A stretch of DNA of 64,000 bases from Psychrobacillus insolitus (GTDB taxonomy: Bacteria > Bacillota > Bacilli > Bacillales_A > Planococcaceae). A model generated the notes under the pieces. The model ran no database searches and had not been told where the DNA came from. It saw only the letters and a list, made by a program, of their open reading frames with translations. The position numbers and the translations under genes were made by a program. Shown here in pieces: positions 45,024-54,821 of the stretch. Within the stretch, counting starts at the first letter, position 1, and every line of letters starts with the position of its first letter. The stretch is from contig NZ_QKZI01000001.1 of NCBI RefSeq assembly GCF_003254155.1, positions 62,001-126,000 of the forward strand. Reading direction: 5' to 3'.

Positions 45024-46061
45024 ATGGAAGCACAACTTCAACAGTTGAAAGAAGAAGCATTACAGAAAATCGAAGCTTCAGGCAATGTCAAAGAATTAAA
45101 TGATGTGCGTGTTGCTTATTTAGGAAAAAAAGGACCGATTACAGATTTATTAAAAGGAATGGGTAAACTTCCTGCAGAAGAACGTCCAAAAATGGGAGCA
45201 CTAGTAAATGTTGTTCGTGAAGAGGTTACAACTGTATTAGAAGCTCGTATGACACTACTTCAAGAACAAGCGATCAATGAACAATTAGAAAAAGAGTCAA
45301 TCGATGTAACATTACCAGGTCGTCCTGTGAAAACAGGTAACCATCATCCACTTACTCGTGTAGTAGAAGAAATTGAAGATTTATTTTTAAGCATGGGTTA
45401 TGAAATTGCGGAAGGTCCTGAAGTGGAAAAAGATTATTATAACTTTGAAGCTTTAAACTTACCAAAAGGTCATCCAGCTCGTGATATGCAAGATTCTTTC
45501 TATATTTCAGAGGATATTCTTCTTCGTACACATACTTCTCCTGTACAAGCTCGTACGATGGAAGCAAAAGAAGGCCAACCGATTAAAATTATTTGTCCAG
45601 GTAAAGTGTACCGTCGTGATAATGATGATGCGACACATTCACACCAATTTACTCAAATTGAAGGACTTGTAATTGGCGAAAATATTCGCATGAGTGATCT
45701 TAAAGGAACACTTTCGTTATTTGCGAAAAAAATGTTTGGGGACGATCGTGAAATTCGTCTGCGTCCAAGCTTTTTCCCATTCACAGAGCCTTCTGTTGAA
45801 ATGGATATTTCTTGTTTCAAATGTAGCGGCAGTGGCTGTAACGTTTGTAAGAAAACAGGTTGGATTGAAATTTTAGGTGCTGGGATGGTTCATCCAAACG
45901 TACTTGAAATGGCTGGATATGATTCGAAAAAACTATCTGGATTTGCATTTGGTATGGGTCCAGAGCGTATTGCAATGTTGAAATATGGAGTGGAAGATAT
46001 TCGTCATTTCTATACAAATGATGTTCGTTTCTTATCGCAATTCCACCGATCAGAAGTGTAA
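45024..46061 (+). CDS. pheS: Phenylalanyl-tRNA synthetase, alpha subunit
   Basis: PheS is the catalytic subunit of the alpha2-beta2 synthetase. The 345-residue protein has an N-terminal coiled coil (1-90) that grips tRNA, then class II motifs: [21 protein letters not shown], the motif 2 region [21 protein letters not shown], and motif 3 [35 protein letters not shown] insertion holds four cysteines. The ATG follows AAAGGAGGAT. It is controlled by the T-box leader and cotranscribed with pheT 12 bases later. Confidence 0.97.
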   Translation: MEAQLQQLKEEALQKIEASGNVKELNDVRVAYLGKKGPITDLLKGMGKLPAEERPKMGALVNVVREEVTTVLEARMTLLQEQAINEQLEKESIDVTLPGRPVKTGNHHPLTRVVEEIEDLFLSMGYEIAEGPEVEKDYYNFEALNLPKGHPARDMQDSFYISEDILLRTHTSPVQARTMEAKEGQPIKIICPGKVYRRDNDDATHSHQFTQIEGLVIGENIRMSDLKGTLSLFAKKMFGDDREIRLRPSFFPFTEPSVEMDISCFKCSGSGCNVCKKTGWIEILGAGMVHPNVLEMAGYDSKKLSGFAFGMGPERIAMLKYGVEDIRHFYTNDVRFLSQFHRSEV

Positions 46062-46073
46062 GGAGGAAATGAC

Positions 46074-48485
46074 ATGTTAGTTTCTACGAAATGGTTAGAG
46101 GAATATGTAAATACACAGGGGCTTGATCCAAAAGAGTTAGGTGAAAAAATAACTCGAGCTGGAATCGAAGTCGATGCAGTTATAGATCGTTCTCAAGGTA
46201 TGACAAATATAGTTGTTGGTTATGTATTAGAAAAAGTGAAGCATCCAGAAGCAGATAAATTGAACATTTGCCAAGTAGATGTTGGAGAAGAAACAACACA
46301 AATTATTTGTGGAGCTCCAAATGTTGAAGCAGGTCAAAAAGTAATTGTTGCTCGTCCAGGAGCAGTACTTCCTGGTGGCATTAAAATTAAAAAAGCTAAA
46401 CTTCGTGGAGAAGTATCAAATGGGATGATTTGTTCTCTTCAAGAGTTAGGAATTGAAGGAAGACTTGTACCGAAAGCATATGCAGAAGGTATTTATGTAC
46501 TTCCTGAAACAGCAATAGTTGGAGAAAGTGTTCTTCCACTATTTGGATTAGATGATACAATCCTTGAACTTGGATTAACACCAAATCGCTCGGATGCACT
46601 AAGTATGCTTGGAGTAGCTTACGAAGTGGGAGCTATTTTATCGGAAGATATGAAATATCCTGAAGCAACATACACGGAGAGCAGTGAAAAAGCATCGGAT
46701 TACTTAACTTTGCGTGTTGAAGCTATGGAAGAAAATCCAATGTATATCGCAAAAGTAGTGAAAAATGTACAAATTAAAGAATCACCACTTTGGTTGCAGA
46801 ATCGTCTTATGGCTGCTGGCGTTCGTCCTCATAATAACGTAGTAGATGTAACGAACTATGTACTAATGGAATATGGCCAACCACTTCATGCATTTGATTA
46901 TGACAGACTTGAAACAAAAGAAATTGTCGTCCGTTTAGCAAATGAAGGAGAAAAAATTGTCACTCTGGATGATCAAGAACGTACGCTTAAATCGACTCAT
47001 TTAGTTATTACAAATGGTGTAGAACCAGTTGCTATCGCTGGTGTCATGGGTGGATTAAACTCAGAAGTTCATGATGGCACAACAACTGTAGTTATCGAGT
47101 CTGCTTACTTTACAGCAGGATCAATTCGCCAATCATCAAAAGACCATGGGTTACGTAGTGATGCAAGTACACGTTTCGAAAAAGGTGTCGATCCAAATCG
47201 TGTCATTCTTGCAGCAGAACGTGCAGCAAGTCTTCTTGCAGAGCTTGCAGGAGGAGAAGTGTTAGCTGGTTCTGTAGTAGTAGATGAACTAGAGAAAGAA
47301 CCTGCAGAAGTAGTTGTATCTCCAGACTTCATTAACAATCGTTTGGGTATGAAGATTTCTTTAGAAGATATGACATCTATTCTATCCAGATTAAAATTTG
47401 ACTACCAAGCTGCTAATGGTTACATATACATTAAAGCACCAACTCGTCGTCAAGATATTAAAATAGAAGAAGATATTATTGAAGAAATTGCTCGTATGTA
47501 TGGGTATGATGAAATCCCAATGACGTTACCAGTGGAAGAATCGAAACCAGGTGGATTAACATCTTACCAAGCTAAGCGTCGTCAAGTACGTGCATATTTG
47601 GAAGGTGCAGGTCTGTATCAAGCAATTACGTATTCATTAACGTCAAAAGAAATGTCTCAAAAATTTGCATTAGAAACTGCTCCAGTCACGGAATTATTAA
47701 TGCCTATGAGCGAAGACCGCAGTATTCTTCGTCAAAGCTTAATCCCGCATTTACTAGAAGCAGTTACGTACAATACAGCTCGCCAAGCAGATACAGTAGC
47801 ACTTTATGAAGTAGGATCTGTTTTCTTAGGTGAAACGGAATCTGGATTGCCACATGAACAAGAACATTTAGCAGCTGTTATTACTGGTAAATGGTTGGAT
47901 CATAGCTGGCAAGGAGAGAAAAAATCAGTCGATTTCTTCGTATTAAAAGGAATTGTAGAAGGATTAATGGGTCTTCTTGGACATTCTAAAGAACTTACTT
48001 TTGAACGTACAGTAAAAGATGGCCTACACCCTGGACGTACTGCTTCGATTAAACTTGATGGAGCAGAAATTGGTCTTCTCGGACAACTACACCCATCTGA
48101 ACAAAAAGCACGTGATTTAAAAGAAACATATGTAGTGGAAATCAATTTAGCAAAAGTGTTAAATAAAGAGTTGGAAGCATTATACTATGCGCCAGTATCT
48201 AAATTCCCATCCATTACACGTGATATTGCATTAGTAGTGGACAGTGAAAAAGCTACTGGTGAACTACAAGCAATCATCCAGTTATCTGGTGGGAAATTAC
48301 TGAAAAATGTACATCTTTTCGATTTATACGAAGGAGAAAAAATGGAACCAGGCAAAAAATCGGTTGCATTCTCCCTAACATATTTCGACCCAGAGCGTAC
48401 ACTTACAGACGAAGAAGTAGTAAATGCACATAATAAAGTATTAAAAGCACTAGCAGAACAAGCTGGAGCAGAGTTACGAGGATAA
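46074..48485 (+). CDS. pheT: Phenylalanyl-tRNA synthetase, beta subunit
   Basis: This 803-residue subunit carries tRNA binding and editing. Domains in order: N-terminal EMAP/OB fold (about 40-150, with HPEADKLNICQVDVG), the B3/B4 editing domain (residues about 210-400, with VDVTNYVLMEYGQPLHAFDYD and SDASTRFEKGVDPN), B5 (about 410-480), the inactive class II core, and the C-terminal ferredoxin-fold anticodon domain (YYAPVSKFPSITRDIALVV). The ATG follows AAGGAGGAA. A strong terminator closes the operon. Confidence 0.97.
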   Translation: MLVSTKWLEEYVNTQGLDPKELGEKITRAGIEVDAVIDRSQGMTNIVVGYVLEKVKHPEADKLNICQVDVGEETTQIICGAPNVEAGQKVIVARPGAVLPGGIKIKKAKLRGEVSNGMICSLQELGIEGRLVPKAYAEGIYVLPETAIVGESVLPLFGLDDTILELGLTPNRSDALSMLGVAYEVGAILSEDMKYPEATYTESSEKASDYLTLRVEAMEENPMYIAKVVKNVQIKESPLWLQNRLMAAGVRPHNNVVDVTNYVLMEYGQPLHAFDYDRLETKEIVVRLANEGEKIVTLDDQERTLKSTHLVITNGVEPVAIAGVMGGLNSEVHDGTTTVVIESAYFTAGSIRQSSKDHGLRSDASTRFEKGVDPNRVILAAERAASLLAELAGGEVLAGSVVVDELEKEPAEVVVSPDFINNRLGMKISLEDMTSILSRLKFDYQAANGYIYIKAPTRRQDIKIEEDIIEEIARMYGYDEIPMTLPVEESKPGGLTSYQAKRRQVRAYLEGAGLYQAITYSLTSKEMSQKFALETAPVTELLMPMSEDRSILRQSLIPHLLEAVTYNTARQADTVALYEVGSVFLGETESGLPHEQEHLAAVITGKWLDHSWQGEKKSVDFFVLKGIVEGLMGLLGHSKELTFERTVKDGLHPGRTASIKLDGAEIGLLGQLHPSEQKARDLKETYVVEINLAKVLNKELEALYYAPVSKFPSITRDIALVVDSEKATGELQAIIQLSGGKLLKNVHLFDLYEGEKMEPGKKSVAFSLTYFDPERTLTDEEVVNAHNKVLKALAEQAGAELRG

Positions 48486-48492
48486 TAAATAC

Positions 48493-48532
48493 AAAAGGAG
48501 CAGCACCGATTTCAGGTGCTGCTCCTTTTGTA
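48493..48532 (+). terminator. Terminator of pheST
   Basis: AAAAGGAGCAGCACC pairs perfectly with GGTGCTGCTCCTTTT around GATTTCA. Its A/T flanks may also serve the convergent cupin gene. Confidence 0.92.
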
Positions 48533-48557
48533 TGGAATAAGAAACTATATATCTTTT

Positions 48558-49376
48558 CTACATATTTTTACTTTGTTGAAGAAGTTTTGATTCTCCTGTG
48601 CGTTCCCATTCTTCTACTGTCTCATATGCCCTTTCAGGAGAATAGCCTTTCCCTACTAGGATTCCCATAAGAATAAATTCTTGAAGAATATGTGTAGCAT
48701 TTATTCCTCTATTAACATCCTCTAAACCTTCATTTACCAAAAATTCCGAGTACCGTACCCATTCATCTGGAGTCTTGCCAGAAATAACTGTATTTCCATT
48801 GCTATGACTATGACTTTGTTCCGTAGCCATTGCATCTGATTTCGTAGGATGAACAGTACCAAATGGGTGATTAGGCGGAGCATATATCGAATAAACTTTT
48901 AATGGAATATTACCTGTATTTGTTAAGTTATGCCATGTTCCAGCAGGTATCATGATTGCCGAGTCATCAAATACATTTCTTGTGAAATTTAAATTGTCTT
49001 TATTCATGCCCATTTGAGTAATACCCTGACCCTGTTCAATACGTAAGAATTGGTCTACATTAGGATGCATCTCCAAACCAATATCTTCTCCAACATTGAG
49101 ACTCATTAAAGTAATCTGTAAATGTGTTCCGGTCCATAAAGCAGTACGATACGTATTGTTTTGCTTCGTTGCTTCGTTAATATTAACGACAAATGGTTTT
49201 GGTCCATAATCTGTTAACAAAATACTTTCATTACCATTGGCTGTCGGATAAGAATTAAATCCGTTTGCATCCTCTATTCTATTAGGGACAGTATAATAAC
49301 CAGACGGGCTTCCGTAATTATGCATTGGTACAGTTACGTAATAAGGGCATTGACACATATGAGGAACATAGTACAT
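48558..49376 (-). CDS. Cupin-domain protein with a Tyr/Cys/Pro-rich N-terminus (possible spore-associated)
   Basis: This 272-residue protein has three parts. The first 30 residues are rich in Tyr, Cys, Pro and His (MYYVPHMCQCPYYVTVPMHN), like many coat proteins. Residues about 80-165 form a cupin barrel with LEMHPNVDQFLRIEQGQG and a later MIPAGTWHNLTN histidine, so a metal could bind. The C-terminal 65 residues are helical (WVRYSEFLVNEGLEDVNRGI onward). The ATG lies after GAAGGGATTG. The upstream sequence resembles a SigK promoter. I cannot give a catalytic role. A mannose-6-phosphate isomerase-like name would be over-reading. Confidence 0.75.
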   Translation of the reverse strand: MYYVPHMCQCPYYVTVPMHNYGSPSGYYTVPNRIEDANGFNSYPTANGNESILLTDYGPKPFVVNINEATKQNNTYRTALWTGTHLQITLMSLNVGEDIGLEMHPNVDQFLRIEQGQGITQMGMNKDNLNFTRNVFDDSAIMIPAGTWHNLTNTGNIPLKVYSIYAPPNHPFGTVHPTKSDAMATEQSHSHSNGNTVISGKTPDEWVRYSEFLVNEGLEDVNRGINATHILQEFILMGILVGKGYSPERAYETVEEWERTGESKLLQQSKNM

Positions 49377-49405
49377 TTTTTCAATCCCTTCACAGTTTAT
49401 AAAAT

Positions 49406-49433
49406 TATACTATGCAACTTATTATAGGAATGT
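49406..49433 (-). promoter_or_regulatory. Possible SigK-type promoter of the cupin gene
   Basis: On the minus strand, AC (complement of 49432-49433) is followed after 17 bases by CATAGTATA (complement of 49406-49414), fitting AC-N17-CATAnnnTA. A TATAAT also overlaps here but lacks a good -35 at normal spacing. The consensus is short, so chance match is possible. Confidence 0.4.
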
Positions 49434-49483
49434 ACTTGGATTCATATTAACTTCTTTAAGAAAGCGTTATTAGTCTAAAACAC

Positions 49484-50623
49484 TTATTTTCTATATTTAC
49501 GAATCGTCAAGAAGATACCGAATAGAACTCCGATGAAAGACATAGCTGAAATGAGGAAGTAAAAGGAATGTCCTCCAAATTTGGTATACAAGAATCCCCC
49601 TACATAGGATGCAATAATACTGGATAATCCGAAGAATAATAGCGCGAGTACAGTTTGTCCAGTAGCCCGCCATTCCTTAGGCATTATTTGATATAGATAT
49701 TGAATCGCAGCCGTGTAAAAAATAGGGAATGTGAGCATTTGCAAAACTTGTAGTAGTGTAAGAACGACTGGACTTGTTACAAACCCAGAGGCAAAGAAGC
49801 GTAAAAAGTAAAAGAAAGTAGCAATTGTAATGATTTCCAGTTCTTTTCCTTTTCGCAACCACCAAAAACTCAAGGCAAAGATCACAATTTCACTAATAGC
49901 AGCCAAGAAAAATGCAATTCCTACTAATGTAGCGTCTCCACCAAGTGATTGAATATGAATGCCTAAAAACGTATCATTCATACGGGCTGGTACGGCACTG
50001 ATAAAAACTAATGCCAAAAACAAGATCATTTCCTTATTAGAAAATACTTTTTTCAAACCTTCTATGGATACAGGCTTTGATGATGCTTGTACATCGGGCA
50101 TAAACCAAACAAGTCCAAATGACAGGAAACCGAGTAAAACAAATAAAATAGCAAGACTACTTACGCCAAAATAATCCATTGCAAAACCAGTAATTAATGA
50201 CAATACTGCATAACCAAGTGCACCGTATGTTCGAATAGAACCATAGCTAATGCCTGCCTTTTCGGCAACGGTAAAATTAAGGCTTTCTGTTAGTGGATCT
50301 AATGGCATTAAAAAGAAATAAACGAGCAACGCAAAAAGTCCGAGTAATAAAAAGCTATTTGTACTAAATAAGAAGTAACCAAAAATGGTAGTAAATACAA
50401 CTAGTAATAACATCACTTTTCGAACTGTTTTCTTTTTATCACTGATTAGTCCCCACAATGGTTGTGCAATTAATGTCACAAATCCACCGGTCCCAATAAT
50501 TAATCCTATTTCACTTGTTGATAATCCTTGTTTGCTCAAATAAACTGGTAAAAATGGTATGAAGAGTGCAAGTAAACCGAAAAACATAAAATTATAACTT
50601 TTTAATAATACTATTGCTTTCAA
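49484..50623 (-). CDS. Major facilitator superfamily transporter (MFS_1-like)
   Basis: This 379-residue membrane protein has about twelve hydrophobic segments in two halves. The loop between helices 2 and 3 has the MFS motif GLISDKKKTVRK, and the first helix ends FIPFLPVYLSKQGLSTSEIGLI. It resembles the LacY/nucleoside-like MFS_1 group. The substrate cannot be read from sequence. I chose TTG 50623 because AGAAGGAG stands seven bases upstream; the reading from 50656 starts before that site. It is followed on the same strand by the cupin gene after about 100 bases, which has its own promoter-like sequence. Confidence 0.85.
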   Translation of the reverse strand: MKAIVLLKSYNFMFFGLLALFIPFLPVYLSKQGLSTSEIGLIIGTGGFVTLIAQPLWGLISDKKKTVRKVMLLLVVFTTIFGYFLFSTNSFLLLGLFALLVYFFLMPLDPLTESLNFTVAEKAGISYGSIRTYGALGYAVLSLITGFAMDYFGVSSLAILFVLLGFLSFGLVWFMPDVQASSKPVSIEGLKKVFSNKEMILFLALVFISAVPARMNDTFLGIHIQSLGGDATLVGIAFFLAAISEIVIFALSFWWLRKGKELEIITIATFFYFLRFFASGFVTSPVVLTLLQVLQMLTFPIFYTAAIQYLYQIMPKEWRATGQTVLALLFFGLSSIIASYVGGFLYTKFGGHSFYFLISAMSFIGVLFGIFLTIRKYRK

Positions 50624-50824
50624 AAATATTCTCCTTCTTAAGCAAAAAGTGCTCACCTTTGATTATTATAACTGATTTGCATAGCGGATATCCATGAACA
50701 ATAATGGACGTGTTAGATTTTTTTAATGATACTTTTCAATAAATTCAAACTTCGTACTAGGCTTCTTTAATACTACATATAATAGGGAGTGCTCATAATC
50801 TAGTACATAATGGAAGGGGATTGC

Positions 50825-52891
50825 GTGGATAAATCGTCATCAGATCATCAAAGAAAAGTAGATACAAACAGTAAGGATCAACAGTTAGAACAATTCCGTG
50901 TGAACAATGATGGAAAAAAACTTACGACAAATCAAGGGCTAAAAGTGTCGAATGATGAGGAATCATTGAAAGCAGGAGTTCGTGGACCAACTTTGATGGA
51001 GGATTTCCATTTTCGGGAAAAAATAACGCATTTTGACCACGAGCGTATTCCAGAGCGAGTTGTGCATGCAAGAGGATATGCTGCTCACGGGGAATTCGAA
51101 TTGTATGTATCCATGAAGGAATTCACGAAAGCTAATTTTCTCCAGAAACCTGGAACGAAAACTCCCGTGTTCACTAGATTTTCGAATGTTGTAGGAAGTC
51201 TTGGATCTGCGGACACGGCCAGAGATGTGCGAGGATTCGCAGTGAAGTTTTATACGGAAGAAGGAAACTACGATTTAGTCGGCAATAATATCCCGGTATT
51301 TTTTATCCAGGATGCAGTAAAGTTTCCAGATTTGATTCATGCGGTCAAGCCAGAACCACATAATGAAATTCCACAAGCTTCTTCTGCTCATGATACATTT
51401 TGGGATTTCGTAGCTAACAATCAAGAAACAGCACATATGGTTATGTGGCAGATGTCCGACAGAGCAATCCCAAGAAATTTGCGGGTAATAGAAGGATTCG
51501 GTGTGCATACATTTCGTTTCGTCAATGCACAAGGAAAATCTAGATTTGTGAAATTTCACTGGAAACCAATTCTTGGTGTACATTCATTGGTCTGGGATGA
51601 AGCGCAGAAAATTTCTGGAAAAGATGCTGACTTCCAAAGACGAGATTTATGGGAGTCGATTGAACAGGGGAATTTTCCACAGTATGAGTTTGGTGTGCAG
51701 ATCATTGAACAAGAAGATGAATTTAAATTTGATTTTGATATTCTCGATGCAACGAAAGTTTGGCCTGAAGAGATTGTACCTGTAAAAATAATTGGCAAAT
51801 TGACATTGAATCGTAATGTTGATAATGTCTTTGCAGAAACAGAGCAGGTAGCATTCCATCCAGGGAATGTCGTTCCTGGAATTGATTTTACAAATGATCC
51901 ACTTTTACAAGGAAGACTTTTTTCATATATCGATACACAACTCATTCGCTTAGGTGGATCCAATTTTACTGAAATTCCGATTAACCGGCCTGTTTGTCCA
52001 ATTCATAATAATCAGCGGAATGGATTCAGTCGCCAGACCATCAATGTCGGGCAAGTGAGTTACCATAAAAATTCACTTGCCAATAATAGCCCTTCTCCAA
52101 GTACTGCAAAAGAAGGTGGCTTTGTACACTACGAAGAAAAAGTAGAAGGGCGTGTCATCCAGGCACGGAGTGAGTCCTTCAACGATCATTTTTCTCAAGC
52201 AAGACTATTTTGGAACAGTATGTCACCTCCAGAAAAGCAACATATTTTAGATGCATTCATTTTTGAATTAGGAAAAGTGAAAAGCAAAGACATTAGACAG
52301 CAAGTGGTTGAGATGTTCGTTCATGTAGATAAAGCCATGGCAACGACTATCGCAGATAATATTGGGGTAAATCGACCAACTGGAGAGCAGTCCAGGGTAA
52401 CCTTGTCTTCTCCCGCACTAAGTCAGGCGAACACAAGGAAAGTTCCTCAAACCTTGAAAGTAGGTGTACTCATTGGCAACGGTTTTCATGTTGCTGAAGT
52501 GGAAGCAGCTATTAAAACATTAAGACGGCACGGTGTACTATTTAGCATTATTGGTGAAAAACTAGGGACCATCACAAGTGCGGATGGACGTAAAGTAAAG
52601 GTCAATGAAACACTTCTCACAACAGGTTCCGTATTGTTTGATTCCTTGTATGTCGTTGGCGGAACTGCCGATAATCAAGCGAAATTCAACAACGATGTTG
52701 TGTACTTTATAAATGAAGCGTTTAAACATTACAAGCCAATAGGTGTTGCAACGACTGGTAATCCATTTTTCGATGTGTCGAATGCAACAGCGGGACCTGG
52801 CATCGTATTTGCAAAAGATTATCCTGACTTCGGGAATGCATTTGTTAAATCAATCACACAACAACGATTTTGGGATAGAAAAATCTATTAA
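50825..52891 (+). CDS. katE: Large-subunit catalase (clade 2, HPII type)
   Basis: This catalase of about 688 residues belongs to the large-subunit type. The haem catalase core has the distal histidine in ERVVHARGYAAHGEFEL, the asparagine in DLVGNNIPVFF, KFPDLIHAVKPEPH, and the proximal tyrosine in RLFSYIDTQLIRLG. After about residue 540 a class I glutamine-amidotransferase-like domain follows (KVGVLIGNGFHVAEVEAAIKTL), the extra domain of this clade. I chose GTG 50825 because GGAAGGGGA lies four bases before it; ATG 50810 has no site. Clade 2 catalases in Bacillus are often sporulation-linked, but the role here is not shown. The symbol is by homology. Confidence 0.92.
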   Translation: MDKSSSDHQRKVDTNSKDQQLEQFRVNNDGKKLTTNQGLKVSNDEESLKAGVRGPTLMEDFHFREKITHFDHERIPERVVHARGYAAHGEFELYVSMKEFTKANFLQKPGTKTPVFTRFSNVVGSLGSADTARDVRGFAVKFYTEEGNYDLVGNNIPVFFIQDAVKFPDLIHAVKPEPHNEIPQASSAHDTFWDFVANNQETAHMVMWQMSDRAIPRNLRVIEGFGVHTFRFVNAQGKSRFVKFHWKPILGVHSLVWDEAQKISGKDADFQRRDLWESIEQGNFPQYEFGVQIIEQEDEFKFDFDILDATKVWPEEIVPVKIIGKLTLNRNVDNVFAETEQVAFHPGNVVPGIDFTNDPLLQGRLFSYIDTQLIRLGGSNFTEIPINRPVCPIHNNQRNGFSRQTINVGQVSYHKNSLANNSPSPSTAKEGGFVHYEEKVEGRVIQARSESFNDHFSQARLFWNSMSPPEKQHILDAFIFELGKVKSKDIRQQVVEMFVHVDKAMATTIADNIGVNRPTGEQSRVTLSSPALSQANTRKVPQTLKVGVLIGNGFHVAEVEAAIKTLRRHGVLFSIIGEKLGTITSADGRKVKVNETLLTTGSVLFDSLYVVGGTADNQAKFNNDVVYFINEAFKHYKPIGVATTGNPFFDVSNATAGPGIVFAKDYPDFGNAFVKSITQQRFWDRKIY

Positions 52892-52910
52892 ATCAGCATG
52901 ACTAATAACG

Positions 52911-52946
52911 AAAGCAGCTCTGGGTAGAAAAGGAGCTGCTTTTTTC
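52911..52946. terminator. Bidirectional terminator between the catalase gene and rnhC
   Basis: AAAGCAGCTC pairs with GAGCTGCTTT around a 12-base loop, followed by six Ts on the plus strand; the region serves convergent genes. Confidence 0.8.
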
Positions 52947-53881
52947 TATTTTCTTTTATTTGCAAGCTTCATCGCTTTTTGTGTATTCGCAAAATGCCAT
53001 TTCGTAATAGATTTAAGAAAATCTTCTCCGTGCTTCAAATAAATTCTAGCTGCGATTTCGTCCACTTTTGCGCTTGCTCCCTTAGGAATAGTCGTATGTG
53101 CAATTTCACTTAGACGATCCATTTCTTTTAAGAATGCATATCTTGCAATAATGGAAGCTGCTGCGACAGCTACATGCAGTTGTTCTGCTTTAGTGGAAAA
53201 TAGAACATTTTCACGAATGATTTGTTTTTCTGCTTTTACGTGATTATAGTAAATGCCACGTTCTGCAAATTGGTCAATTAAGATAAAAGCTGGTTTTTCA
53301 GGCGCCATTTTTTTCAACACATGCATAAGTGCTTGGTTGTGCATGAGTGCTTTTATCTTCCCTTGCGACGAACCTCGACTTTGTATATCATTATATTTTT
53401 CGTTTTTCAATACGAGCACACTATGTGTTAAGGTGGCCATTAAATCAGGAGCCATCTTTCGCATAATATCGTCTGTAAGCATTTTGGAATCTTTCACACC
53501 AAGCTCTTTTACTAATTGAACCTGATCCTCTCGTACAAAGCATGCTGCAACAGTTATTGGACCAAAATAGTCACCAGTACCTGTTTCATCAGAACCTACA
53601 ACAGAAAGGGTTGCGAAATTTGGAGGTAATGTATCTCCTTTTGTTGCTCCACTGACCACTTTATCTACAGAATTATTTGCTGTTCCCCAAAGAGAAGCCT
53701 CTCGTGACGCTCCATTTCCTTGGAACATAACTTTGTTAGACCTATAAATGGTTACTGCTGTGTCTGTGAGTTTTGCCGCGAATACAACTCCAGGTGCTGA
53801 CCTTTCGACTTTATATTTCAAATAATGAGTTTTTACTTTTTCGATATCAGTTGGTTGTAAAACAAGTACTACGTTTGCCAT
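52946..53881 (-). CDS. rnhC: Ribonuclease HIII
   Basis: RNase HIII cleaves RNA in RNA/DNA hybrids. The 311-residue protein has an N-terminal TBP-like substrate-binding domain (about 1-85) and a type 2 RNase H core: [17 protein letters not shown] carries the catalytic acidic pair, FILIDQF and [13 protein letters not shown] supply the later residues. The ATG follows GAAAGGAA. It is divergent from zapA, as in other Bacillales. Confidence 0.95.
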   Translation of the reverse strand: MANVVLVLQPTDIEKVKTHYLKYKVERSAPGVVFAAKLTDTAVTIYRSNKVMFQGNGASREASLWGTANNSVDKVVSGATKGDTLPPNFATLSVVGSDETGTGDYFGPITVAACFVREDQVQLVKELGVKDSKMLTDDIMRKMAPDLMATLTHSVLVLKNEKYNDIQSRGSSQGKIKALMHNQALMHVLKKMAPEKPAFILIDQFAERGIYYNHVKAEKQIIRENVLFSTKAEQLHVAVAAASIIARYAFLKEMDRLSEIAHTTIPKGASAKVDEIAARIYLKHGEDFLKSITKWHFANTQKAMKLANKRK

Positions 53882-53956
53882 TTGTGGGTTCCTTTCTTCA
53901 CATCGGAATGTATTTCGTGTATTATTAGTATTAGGATTTTCTGGGGAGGCATTACT

Positions 53957-54217
53957 TTGTCAGAACAACATAAAACGAAAATTTCTGTCGAGATATATGG
54001 ACAGACTTATACAATGGTAGGGCCAGAAACTTCTGGACATATGAGACTCGTAGCCTCCATGGTGGATGATAAAATGAGAGAGATACATTCTCATAATAGG
54101 CAATTAGATACTTCAAAACTATCAGTGCTAACGGCTGTTAATGCAGTTCATGATTATCTCAAAGTAAAAGAAAGATTAGAGCAACTAGAAAAAGAATTAA
54201 AAACACTAAAGGACTGA
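53957..54217 (+). CDS. zapA: Cell division protein ZapA
   Basis: ZapA bundles FtsZ filaments at the division site. This 86-residue protein has the ZapA-type beta-hairpin ([18 protein letters not shown]) and a C-terminal coiled coil ([19 protein letters not shown]) for dimerisation. I chose TTG 53957 because GGGGAGG lies eight bases upstream; the reading from 53882 would overlap the rnhC start region on the other strand. cvpA follows after four bases. Confidence 0.9.
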   Translation: MSEQHKTKISVEIYGQTYTMVGPETSGHMRLVASMVDDKMREIHSHNRQLDTSKLSVLTAVNAVHDYLKVKERLEQLEKELKTLKD

Positions 54218-54221
54218 AAAA

Positions 54222-54764
54222 ATGTTAGATATTCTTATTTTAATTTTACTAATAGCTGGGCTTATTACAGGAGCGAAGCGAGGACTGATCGTCCAACTGT
54301 TACATATGACAGGTTTTATCATTGCTATCATCGTTGCTTACACTTATTATAAACCACTTGCAGATAAATTTGTTTTGTGGATTCCATTTCCTGCGGTAAC
54401 TGCTGGTTCTAAATTGACATTCGCAGTGGAATCCCTAGAGTTAGACCAAACATTTTATCATATTATTGCCTTCGCGCTTATTTTTATTGTAGTTAAATTT
54501 GCATTACAATTAGTTGCGTCGATGTTCGATTTCCTAAAATATCTACCTATACTTGGTTCGATCAGCGGTATAATAGGGGCAGTTTTAGGTTTTATAGAGT
54601 ACTATTTTTTGATATTTGTATTGCTTTATGTTTTTGCTCTATTACCAATCGATTTTATTCAAAATTTAATATCAAGTTCATTTTTAACAGGCTGGATGCT
54701 AGAGCATACGCCATTTCTATCGGAAACAGTGAAAAATTGGTGGTTTATCTATATAGAAAAGTAA
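54222..54764 (+). CDS. yshB: CvpA family membrane protein
   Basis: This is a 180-residue protein with four hydrophobic segments (about 1-22, 24-45, 80-100 and 105-140). LILILLIAGLITGAKRGLIVQLLHMTGFI is the family N-terminus. In E. coli CvpA is needed for colicin V production; in Firmicutes its role is unsettled. It starts four bases after zapA, so the two are cotranscribed. A terminator overlaps its stop codon. Confidence 0.88.
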   Translation: MLDILILILLIAGLITGAKRGLIVQLLHMTGFIIAIIVAYTYYKPLADKFVLWIPFPAVTAGSKLTFAVESLELDQTFYHIIAFALIFIVVKFALQLVASMFDFLKYLPILGSISGIIGAVLGFIEYYFLIFVLLYVFALLPIDFIQNLISSSFLTGWMLEHTPFLSETVKNWWFIYIEK

Positions 54765-54791
54765 CTTCTCTCAGTAGAGGGAAGTTTTTTT
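54763..54791 (+). terminator. Terminator of zapA-yshB
   Basis: AACTTCTCTC pairs with GAGGGAAGTT (one wobble pair) around AGTA, followed by seven Ts. It implies that polX also has its own promoter or depends on read-through. Confidence 0.85.
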
Positions 54792-54821
54792 CAATTTTTA
54801 GAATGAAAGGGGAATTTTCTC

